Positions 6,851 through 12,926 of a DNA stretch of 12,926 nt are shown here, piece after piece (the stretch's first letter is position 1; every line of letters starts with the position of its first letter). Origin of the DNA: Thermacetogenium sp. UBA4966 (GTDB lineage Bacteria > Bacillota > DSM-12270 > Thermacetogeniales > Thermacetogeniaceae); the NCBI GenBank assembly GCA_002397275.1, contig DHAA01000022.1, positions 1-12,926 of the forward strand. Reading direction: 5' to 3'. The notes below the pieces were generated by a model that made no database searches, was not told the origin of the DNA, and saw nothing but the letters and a program-made list of their open reading frames with translations. The position numbers were made by a program, and so were the translations under genes.

Positions 6851-7903
6851 TCATGCCTCCTTTTTCGATATCCTTACCCAACCGGGAACCCCTTTTCTGT
6901 CTCTCTCTACGGCTATGGTTCGCGTTACCGGGAAAAAATTGATATCAGCTTTTTTAAAGTTTCTGGTTATCAACAGCCGGATTGTCTCCTTCGACATCTT
7001 TTGGGCTACGGTATTATCGTAATACGTCTTGCCCGCACCGATTCTCAAATAAGCCTCGCTCTTGCTGTCGGTTGCTTCTACGCTTGTTAACAAACTGCTG
7101 TAAAAATCCTTTATTTCATTTATTTCATCACTGTTACATCTTTGCAGTTGCTGCAATTCGATTTCGATATTCTTTTTGGCGTAATCATTGATCACCTCCA
7201 GCAATAGAACTTCATTTCCTTCGTGAAGAAAATCAAACTTCTTTTGCACATCATTTTTTTGGGCAGTGGTTTTGATGGCGAAAGAGTTGCTAGCGCCTCC
7301 GGTAATAACTTCTTTGACCACCGGAATATCTTTTTCGCCGCTTTTTATGTTGAATTTATAGAACTTGGCGATTCCTAAGTTCTCCTCGGCAAAAGGGGGC
7401 GTGTCCGACACAAAAAGATATTTTAGCTTATCCCTTCCGAAGCTGCCGAAAATGTCCTCTCCAATATACTTCTTCTTATTGATAATTTCTTTCGAATCCT
7501 TAAAGAAAAAACTGATTAAAGCGGTTCTAATTGCCCCTTTCAAACTGCTTCCAGGAATATAGGGCTGTCCGCTTGATTTAATATGCAGCCGGATCTGTTC
7601 TTTTATCTCGGTGCCAACCGCTATCCTTCTCATGGCGTACTCTTTATAATCCAATTCAATCTCTTTAAAAAAATCTCTTAAGTTAAACCTATTCTTCAGG
7701 TTGCCTTTAGCCTGGTTTTGAACAATAAACACAAATTTATCTATAATCTCTTCGCTATTTGGTTTTTTCGATATTTCCTTCAGCAGCAAATTATGGCCGA
7801 GGTAGTATATAAAGCCGTCTTCATATACGTAATCGGAAAACTGAGATAGCACCTCTCCATTTCCGATATTAACAGGCGTCAAAGTCTCTATTGTGAAATC
7901 CAT
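6851..7903 (-). CDS. csm5: Type III-A RAMP protein Csm5
   Basis: This 350-residue protein is the Csm5 (Cas7-like) subunit that caps the 3' end of the crRNA in the Csm complex. Family features are the N-terminal TIETLTPVNIGNGE strand (about 3-17), the central IPGSSLKGAIRTAL segment (116-129), and the glycine-containing LRIGAGKTYYDNT (about 286-298). Csm5 also takes part in crRNA maturation in studied systems. Two starts are possible: ATG 7909 overlaps the csm4 stop as ATGA but touches the ribosome binding site, while ATG 7903 lies 7 bases after GGGGAGG. I chose 7903; the difference is two residues. The gene is intact and sits between csm4 and csx1. Confidence 0.9.
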   Translation of the reverse strand: MDFTIETLTPVNIGNGEVLSQFSDYVYEDGFIYYLGHNLLLKEISKKPNSEEIIDKFVFIVQNQAKGNLKNRFNLRDFFKEIELDYKEYAMRRIAVGTEIKEQIRLHIKSSGQPYIPGSSLKGAIRTALISFFFKDSKEIINKKKYIGEDIFGSFGRDKLKYLFVSDTPPFAEENLGIAKFYKFNIKSGEKDIPVVKEVITGGASNSFAIKTTAQKNDVQKKFDFLHEGNEVLLLEVINDYAKKNIEIELQQLQRCNSDEINEIKDFYSSLLTSVEATDSKSEAYLRIGAGKTYYDNTVAQKMSKETIRLLITRNFKKADINFFPVTRTIAVERDRKGVPGWVRISKKEA

Positions 7904-7905
7904 TT

Positions 7906-8961
7906 TCATACCTCCCCTATGGGAATAAGAAAGGCGTTCCCGTTCAATAAAACCTGATGCTCTGTAAATCCCTGCGGCCTGATATCAATTACCCGACCAG
8001 CTATCTTATCTGAAAAAACACTTCCCTCTTTCAACAATCTCACACGTTTTTTTCTGATCGTCCTCCCCTGTTGTGAATAAATATAACCGCTTCTTTCCGT
8101 TAATTCGTAATAGAGCAGCTTATCCGTTTCATCAGCCCTTGGGAATATACTGGATAAAGCAACATAATAGCGACCCCCTCCCTCAAACCATTCCGGTGAC
8201 CATTCATCCTCGGTCACCTCACCCAAAGCCCCCATCCCCTGGCTGCGCTTCCCGCCCAGCCCTTCCTCCGCCATTAACCGAACGACAGCTTTTAGGCGTC
8301 GATCAGATATTTCCCGGCAGATAAAATACAAAAAGGGACGGATAAGGTATTGATCTGCTTGCAGGTATGTCAGTTCCATTTCTTCTTGATAATAAAAATC
8401 CTCTGCTCCGCCATTTAATCTGGAGACATTAACCTTAGGCTCAGCGTAAAAATTAAAAAGCTTGATCCCTGCCAACTTATCCATTTCCAGGCTTAACGAC
8501 TCTATTTCCTCTCTGGTACAGGCGAAGTTTCCACCTATTGCCTTAAAATCTAAGAGATCAAAATCAAAATATTTACCAGCATTTTGCCATTTCTTTTGTA
8601 AGCGATTAAAAGCCTGCGCAGAAAGGTATTTAATTTTTTTGGTTCTCTTATGCTGTAATAAATCCGCAGACTGTTTACGACAACTAATAGGAGCTAAGGG
8701 ACGAGGCAGAAATAATATCTCTTTACTTTTATCACCGGATAGATTTTCGAAACGCACGCCATAAAAAAGTGATGAAATTATCAGTTTTTGCAAAGAATAT
8801 AACAATGAATTTTCTCCACCGGCAGAACCGTACAACAAAACAGCGCAATTATAGAGAGCTGAAAAAAGCTGATCAGACGAAACTATTTCTTTCAGTTTTC
8901 CACCGCTGTCCCCAAAGCGAAACTTCGCCCTGTTCTCAGGGTAAAACTTAAAAACAATCAT
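7906..8961 (-). CDS. csm4: Type III-A RAMP protein Csm4
   Basis: This 351-residue protein is Csm4 (Cas5-like), which holds the 5' repeat-derived handle of the crRNA and contacts Cas10. Visible signs are SSDQLFSALYNCA (28-40), LPRPLAPI (85-92), the PKVNVSRLNGGAEDFYY region (175-191) and the glycine-rich loop GLGGKRSQGMGALGE (234-248) typical of RAMP folds. It begins at an ATG 3 bases after the true end of the csm3 coding sequence, and its ribosome binding site GGAGG (8973-8977) lies inside the out-of-frame csm3 tail. Its stop overlaps the first possible csm5 start by 4 bases, so translation is probably coupled. The reading frame is unbroken. Confidence 0.88.
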   Translation of the reverse strand: MIVFKFYPENRAKFRFGDSGGKLKEIVSSDQLFSALYNCAVLLYGSAGGENSLLYSLQKLIISSLFYGVRFENLSGDKSKEILFLPRPLAPISCRKQSADLLQHKRTKKIKYLSAQAFNRLQKKWQNAGKYFDFDLLDFKAIGGNFACTREEIESLSLEMDKLAGIKLFNFYAEPKVNVSRLNGGAEDFYYQEEMELTYLQADQYLIRPFLYFICREISDRRLKAVVRLMAEEGLGGKRSQGMGALGEVTEDEWSPEWFEGGGRYYVALSSIFPRADETDKLLYYELTERSGYIYSQQGRTIRKKRVRLLKEGSVFSDKIAGRVIDIRPQGFTEHQVLLNGNAFLIPIGEV

Positions 8962-8964
8962 CAG

Positions 8965-9123
8965 CTATTCAGCCTCCAGCTTTTTGTTAAGTTCATCTTC
9001 GAATAGTTTCTTTTCTTTAAAGAAGCTATTTAAAGCGCCGGTATACAGAATATGCGGCTGATTTTCCCCTTCGTAATCTGATTTTGTCTTCACAGCTATC
9101 TGTAGATCCTTGAACTGAATAGT
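8965..9123 (-). pseudogene. csm3: Out-of-frame C-terminal part of csm3
   Basis: The minus strand here is open for 52 codons and ends in TAG (8965-8967), 3 bases before the csm4 ATG. It reads TIQFKDLQIAVKT at its start and KKLFEDELNKKLEAE at its end, with no start codon or ribosome binding site of its own. Csm3 proteins continue after the GSRGYG loop with a short strand of this kind, which the upstream csm3 frame lacks. Inserting one base near 9121-9125 joins both, giving a Csm3 of about 251 residues, within the family range. This is therefore the displaced 3' end of csm3. Confidence 0.7.
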
Positions 9124-9719
9124 CCATACCCCCGGGAGCCGCTGCCTCCTAAATAGTCATCTTCCAACAGAGAAAGCCCTCGCATAAAATATTCGAACCT
9201 ATCTACATCCTGCTTTTCCATAAGATTGAATACCATTTGAAAATCGAACTCCGCGCCCCGGGGCACTCTTTCCATTTGCCGTGGATGTTGCGCTGCAGAG
9301 GTTAGTCTATCAATAACGTTTTCCCACTTGATTTCTGTATAGATCAACTCCAGTTCCTTGAACTCTCCCTCATTATTTTCCATTTTGTTTTTGGTTTCTT
9401 CAGTCAGGTGGCAATCCCTCACCAGCAACCTGGTGGGACCGGCTTCCACAGTTCTTTTATCGGCTCCGGAACCGAAAATAACACAGATATTACAACTTGC
9501 CCTGCCGCACCTGCATAAATTTAAGCCTTCCTTTTTTTCTAGTAGGCTCCGCAATTTACCTTTTAAAGATGAACCCGGTATAAAAGGAACGCCCTCACTG
9601 GTTTTGATCACGCAGTTATCAATATCTCCAATGGCGGCGTCAGTTGTGGCGCCGCCTATATGCAGTCCGGTCAGAGCTTTAATCTTGCCGTTGATCAGGA
9701 GTTTTCCCTCTAACTTCAT
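9096..9719 (-). CDS. csm3: Type III-A backbone RNase Csm3, truncated by a frame break
   Basis: This frame encodes 207 residues of Csm3 (Cas7), the repeated backbone subunit that cuts bound target RNA at 6-base intervals. The expected catalytic aspartate is D34 in IGDIDNCVIK. Next come IPGSSLKGKLRSLL (47-60) and a cysteine cluster C69, C71, C76 and C79 with possible zinc-binding spacing before IFGS. The GGSGSRGYG loop ends near residue 199. The last eight residues (LFSSRIYR) do not look like Csm3 and are read after a one-base frame break near 9121-9125; the natural C-terminus continues in the -1 frame. The start ATG 9719 follows GGGGAGGG by about 9 bases; an open frame to 9770 overlaps csm2 and is not needed. 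Without the tail, folding of each backbone copy may suffer. Confidence 0.88.
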   Translation of the reverse strand: MKLEGKLLINGKIKALTGLHIGGATTDAAIGDIDNCVIKTSEGVPFIPGSSLKGKLRSLLEKKEGLNLCRCGRASCNICVIFGSGADKRTVEAGPTRLLVRDCHLTEETKNKMENNEGEFKELELIYTEIKWENVIDRLTSAAQHPRQMERVPRGAEFDFQMVFNLMEKQDVDRFEYFMRGLSLLEDDYLGGSGSRGYGLFSSRIYR

Positions 9720-9735
9720 TTCATATCTCCCTCCC

Positions 9736-10347
9736 CTATTTATCATTACCGACATATTTTCGATAAGCAACGATGGCTTCCATAAACTGTTTGAAGTTCT
9801 TTAAATGCTGTTCATTATCCGTCTCCATCTTCTTAACGAGATAGTCCAATAAATCCATAAATTCTCTTAGAGTGGGATTATCCTCATTTCTACCGGCGGT
9901 ATAAGCAAAATGGGGACGCAGCAGTTTAAGATCGGTTACCCGACGGGCATTCAACACGCGGGCATATATTTTTCTGATCATTGATGTCGTCACTCTCGTT
10001 GGAGTAGACCCTCTCTTTTTCTCGTTGCCATTGTCATTCTTCAATCTTTCCGCATAGTTTTTTGCATGATCGCAGAAGATATCATACTGTTCTTTGTTTT
10101 CGCTTAAACTCAATACATGATCTTTAAAAAACTGAATATCTTCATTTTCAACGATGCGGCAATTGACTGCTCTTGGCCCTTTGTTTCCAATCTGAATTTC
10201 AAATTCCAACTCTGTGCTTTTAGTAAGACTTTGCATAACAACACCCGCGCAAAGGGAACTTTCGTTAAAATAATAATCTTGTCCGTCCCCAGCTCGGATA
10301 AAACCAAATTTTTTGCCTGAAATATCGTTCTTAATCTTACCTCTCAT
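9736..10347 (-). CDS. csm2: Csm2 (Cas11 small subunit) with N-terminal cold-shock domain
   Basis: This 203-residue protein is longer than usual Csm2 proteins (about 120-150 residues). Residues from about 80 on are Csm2: TSMIRKIYARVLNARR, LKLLRPHFAYTAGRN (141-154) and the C-terminal FKQFMEAIVAYRKY (185-198), a helical subunit that lines the groove along the crRNA-target duplex. Residues 1-66 resemble a cold-shock OB fold: GKIKNDISGKKFGFIRAG, then DYYFNESSL, then GPRAVNCRIV, matching in order the RNP1, RNP2 and last strand of the free cold-shock protein encoded in this window. The fused domain could add a single-strand nucleic-acid grip to the complex, which is inference. The ATG overlaps the cas10 3' end by 11 bases and follows GGGGGAG, so no frame joins it to a separate gene. 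The gene is intact. Confidence 0.85.
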   Translation of the reverse strand: MRGKIKNDISGKKFGFIRAGDGQDYYFNESSLCAGVVMQSLTKSTELEFEIQIGNKGPRAVNCRIVENEDIQFFKDHVLSLSENKEQYDIFCDHAKNYAERLKNDNGNEKKRGSTPTRVTTSMIRKIYARVLNARRVTDLKLLRPHFAYTAGRNEDNPTLREFMDLLDYLVKKMETDNEQHLKNFKQFMEAIVAYRKYVGNDK

Positions 10348-12730
10348 CTTCTCTCCCCCTTACTTCTCTGGTTTCCATCTGTGCCCACTTAACAGCCGCC
10401 GGAATGATCATAATGTTTTTAATCTGGTCATCCGTAGATTTGCCCACAATATTGTTAATTACATTTTTTCTGTACTCTTCTATTAATTTTTCTGCATCAC
10501 CCCGGGCAACATCTCGTAGGTAATAGGCCAGGCGCCAGAAGCGGACATTATCCACCCTGCCTTTCACTGAATCCTGAAGAATCCGCTTAAAACCTAAAGT
10601 AGATTTCCATATTCTAAATAGAAACGCCCTTCCGAATGTATCTTTGTTATCACTATTGTTTTTTACCATGATAGCAAGCAGTTGCTTTTTCATATTTTTG
10701 ATAGCCCTGAATTCTATCCAGTTGAATACTTCACCGAACAAAGAGAGCTTATTTTTCAATGGTATTTTACCGCCGACGACTAAATAATCCTTGGCTGTAG
10801 CTAACGCTTCCTCCGTTAGGCGGGACGACATTATTACAGGGTGGTTAAACCTGAAAATACAGATCCCCGCGGAAAAAGTTACCTGCGGGTGGTAGCAAGT
10901 AAACTCTCGGAATCTATTGTAAAACTCTTCAGTAAAATTCAATACTTTATCCCAGGCGCCTACAATAAAGGTGTCGTCGCCACCCGAGAACACCACATAC
11001 AAGTATTCCTGCCAGTTATTATCTGCTATCAAGCGGTTAATATAGCCTTCAAAATAGAGCGCCAACATGCGGCTGAGATATGTAATACGGGAAATAGTGG
11101 ATTTTTCCCCGAGCCCTTTAAAGAAAATATTTCCGAGGTTGTCCACATCCAGCTTGAGCAAAGCAAGTTTAGGATCACCTGTGCTTTTCTTAGATATATC
11201 TTCAAAACTGAACTGTAGACCTGTTCGCTCATCATGGGGCAACAGATAGGCGCCCCACCTGTATCCTTGGAATCCCTCATGCAAAAACCGGGTATCATTC
11301 AATAGGAAGGCATGCTTTTTGTCTTCACAGTTTAGATTTCGACGTTTAGCAAACCGGTAGACAAGACCTAACGCTTGAAAAATATCCTGATAATTATTTA
11401 TAACAATACTATTATCGGCTGTGGTTTCTTTTATAATCAAGCAGTCGGCGTTCTTCAGCTCATTGGTTAAATTGATAAAACCGGCGCATAAACTGCAATA
11501 ACTTTTCTCGCTTTCCGGATTATATACGATAGCCCTCTTTTCTTTTTCGACACCGCAAAGCTGGCAGTGAGATTTTTCTTCTGAACCTGCTCCAATCGGG
11601 CCAAACAGCGAATGATAATGTTCATGCAAACCGATTTCCGACCATTTTCTGTTTTTAGCAATGTTCACTCTTTGCTTTACTTTTTCCCACTGCTGATTAA
11701 AACCCAAAAAATCATTAGGAGAGAGCAGGACATAATCAAGAGCTACATAAAGCGCGCCGCCATGGGATTCTAACAGCAGTGCAGATATTTTCTTTTTCAA
11801 GGTTGGGATTTGTTCTTCATAAATCTTTGGAGCTAAGATATAAAAGTTACCTCCCCCATTATATAAAAGGTTGGCTTCTTTCAATCCCATTTCCATAAGT
11901 AAATACCGGGCTATTGCATCGGTAAGTAAAGTGATATAAACAGAATGGCCCTTTAAAAATTTTGCAGCGCCTTTACTGGGAATATTAAATATGAAATCTT
12001 GGATTCCCGAGACATCTCCATTAATGAGCATAAAGTGGGTATCATTGTTCTGAATTCCTCTTTTGAAATCTTCGGTTGCAAACCGCCCCTCTTTGTATTC
12101 ATCAAAAAGGCAAAGTGCAATAGCCGCAGTGGTTTTGAGATGATCAAACAAGGAAATATCAGGGATGTAACCAATTGTATGCGCCGGCATACACCATAAA
12201 TATTTTTCCAGCAAGTAATACAGCTGAGTTTCATTATTCAGCATATTGAACTCATCAAGGAAACCGTCAAGCAGCTTTTTATACTGTGGATGGGTTACGA
12301 CGGGATTCCCTTTTGGGAAAATATCTGAGCAGGATAAAGCAACTAAGTCATATCCCAATTTCTTACTCTGTTCGTTGAATAACTGCGAAAAAATAGATGT
12401 TAAAGGACCAAACTTTTCTGGGGTATCTCCCCTCTCGCTCTCTGTCGACGACAGCATATCTGCTAACTGAATTATTTTTCCCCCATCACTTTGCGGTTCG
12501 TGGAGATACAGGACTAAATCAAATAATTCAGAATATGAAGCAGTAGATAGGCTTTGTAAAAATGGACTTTTTTGTCGCATTTCATCCAATAATTGGGCAG
12601 TATATTGGGAATGCCCTTTACTAGCAGTAGTATATCTTCGTTCATTCATAAGTTTGTAACTCTTAGTTCGCTCTACAAATCTACCGATATCGTGAATTAA
12701 ACTAGCTAAATATAGAGTCTCCCTGAACAA
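10337..12730 (-). CDS. cas10: Type III-A large subunit Cas10/Csm1 with HD and GGDD
   Basis: This protein of 797 residues is the signature subunit of type III-A. The N-terminal HD nuclease domain shows LIHDIGRF (H13, D14) and GHSQYT (from 39). The first palm has INGDVSGIQDFIF (from about 236) and a degenerate GGGN loop (near 292). Four zinc-finger cysteines (389, 392, 412, 415) precede the second palm, which holds KLDVDNLG (about 526-533) and an intact SGGDD (582-586). The HD domain degrades single-stranded DNA and the GGDD palm makes cyclic oligoadenylates when target RNA is bound. The start is taken as a TTG at 12730, since GGGAGG (12738-12743) sits 7 bases upstream and the protein then begins at the usual place before HDIG. 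The frame is open to 12847, but those residues look unrelated and overlap an upstream coding fragment. Confidence 0.93.
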   Translation of the reverse strand: MFRETLYLASLIHDIGRFVERTKSYKLMNERRYTTASKGHSQYTAQLLDEMRQKSPFLQSLSTASYSELFDLVLYLHEPQSDGGKIIQLADMLSSTESERGDTPEKFGPLTSIFSQLFNEQSKKLGYDLVALSCSDIFPKGNPVVTHPQYKKLLDGFLDEFNMLNNETQLYYLLEKYLWCMPAHTIGYIPDISLFDHLKTTAAIALCLFDEYKEGRFATEDFKRGIQNNDTHFMLINGDVSGIQDFIFNIPSKGAAKFLKGHSVYITLLTDAIARYLLMEMGLKEANLLYNGGGNFYILAPKIYEEQIPTLKKKISALLLESHGGALYVALDYVLLSPNDFLGFNQQWEKVKQRVNIAKNRKWSEIGLHEHYHSLFGPIGAGSEEKSHCQLCGVEKEKRAIVYNPESEKSYCSLCAGFINLTNELKNADCLIIKETTADNSIVINNYQDIFQALGLVYRFAKRRNLNCEDKKHAFLLNDTRFLHEGFQGYRWGAYLLPHDERTGLQFSFEDISKKSTGDPKLALLKLDVDNLGNIFFKGLGEKSTISRITYLSRMLALYFEGYINRLIADNNWQEYLYVVFSGGDDTFIVGAWDKVLNFTEEFYNRFREFTCYHPQVTFSAGICIFRFNHPVIMSSRLTEEALATAKDYLVVGGKIPLKNKLSLFGEVFNWIEFRAIKNMKKQLLAIMVKNNSDNKDTFGRAFLFRIWKSTLGFKRILQDSVKGRVDNVRFWRLAYYLRDVARGDAEKLIEEYRKNVINNIVGKSTDDQIKNIMIIPAAVKWAQMETREVRGREDER

Positions 12731-12778
12731 ACCCTTTCCTCCCTTCAAACAATTTGAATACAAAAACAGCTTCATCTT

Positions 12779-12797
12779 ATTGGTGATATATACCAAT
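12779..12797 (-). repeat. Inverted repeat in the cas10 leader
   Basis: ATTGGT and ACCAAT form a perfect six-base inverted repeat around a 7-base A/T-rich centre, about 50 bases upstream of the chosen cas10 start. It could be a small hairpin or a repressor operator for the operon. No convincing promoter was found beside it, so its role is open. Confidence 0.35.
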
Positions 12798-12834
12798 ATA
12801 AGCAATGGCATCTTAAGTACTTTGATAAGATTAA

Positions 12835-12926
12835 TCATATTCCACACTCTAACAACTGGGGCTCTCCGAATGCCAATGACTTAACGTTGTAGTTAGTTAT
12901 TATCTCAACTTTCGCAGCAACAAACA
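12835..12926 (-). CDS. Possible C-terminal end of an unidentified upstream gene
   Basis: The last bases of the window on the minus strand are open for 29 codons before a TGA (12835-12837), reading VAAKVEIITNYNVKSLAFGE and then PQLLECGI. The composition looks protein-like, and the stop lies 104 bases before the cas10 start on the same strand, as expected of a preceding operon gene. The frame runs off the window, so length and identity are unknown. I do not recognise the family; a cas6 or other accessory gene would fit the position but the motif is not diagnostic. It may also be chance open frame. Confidence 0.4.
   Translation of the reverse strand, partial: FVAAKVEIITNYNVKSLAFGEPQLLECGI

Noticed and set aside
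9111..9135. Programmed -1 frameshift in csm3 at the GGGGG run (9129-9133)
   Set aside because: Slippage there would change the conserved GSRGYG loop to GSRGVW, whereas a single missing base after the loop keeps it; no stimulatory hairpin is evident.
9358..9804. A 148-codon plus-strand open frame opposite csm3 and csm2
   Set aside because: It is antisense to clear Csm3 and Csm2 sequence and has no recognisable domain; it is a by-product of the opposite frame.
12731..12847. N-terminal extension of Cas10 by 39 residues
   Set aside because: It is hydrophobic and unlike Cas10, overlaps the end of a probable upstream gene, and a strong ribosome binding site points to the TTG at 12730.
8962..12926. 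CRISPR repeat array
   Set aside because: I looked for regularly spaced direct repeats of 24-40 bases on both strands in and around the cas genes and saw none.

Overview
The window looks like a chromosomal segment of a Gram-positive, clostridia-like Bacillota. The reasons are strong AGGAGG-type ribosome binding sites, several TTG/GTG starts, a DegV protein, an NlpC/P60 protein with an SH3-type N-terminal region, and an A/T-rich accessory block beside G/C-richer housekeeping genes. The genus cannot be fixed from the sequence; a Peptococcaceae-like anaerobe is a guess.

Bases 1-5116 hold ordinary genes: a DegV fatty-acid-binding protein (+), a metallo-beta-lactamase-fold hydrolase (-), a HAD phosphatase (+), an NlpC/P60 cell-wall peptidase (-), a small cold-shock protein with its own sigma-A promoter, long leader and terminator (+), and endonuclease III (+). 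Neighbouring genes sit very close or overlap at their ends (DegV/hydrolase 5 bp apart, phosphatase/NlpC overlapping by 41 bp, nth/csx20 1 bp apart).

Bases 5118-12730, all on the minus strand, are a type III-A (Csm) CRISPR effector operon. In transcription order it reads cas10/csm1, csm2, csm3, csm4, csm5, a Csx1-type CARF-HEPN gene, csx20. Junctions are short or overlapping, so it is probably one transcript. Cas10 keeps its HD residues, its zinc-finger cysteines and an intact GGDD, so cyclic oligoadenylate (cOA) synthesis is expected. Csx1 would be the cOA-activated RNase, and Csx20, a proposed ring nuclease, would remove the signal. No CRISPR array, cas6, cas1 or cas2 is visible; the last 92 bases carry what looks like the 3' end of another minus-strand gene that runs off the window.

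Three things stand out. First, Csm2 carries an N-terminal cold-shock (OB-fold) domain of about 66 residues, an unusual architecture for this small Cas11-type subunit. Second, csx1 is split by a one-base frame change exactly between its CARF and HEPN halves. Third, csm3 ends early after its glycine-rich loop, and its natural C-terminus of about 52 residues continues in the -1 frame up to the csm4 ribosome binding site. Both frame breaks can be repaired by one base, so they are either assembly errors or real lesions that would disable parts of the system.
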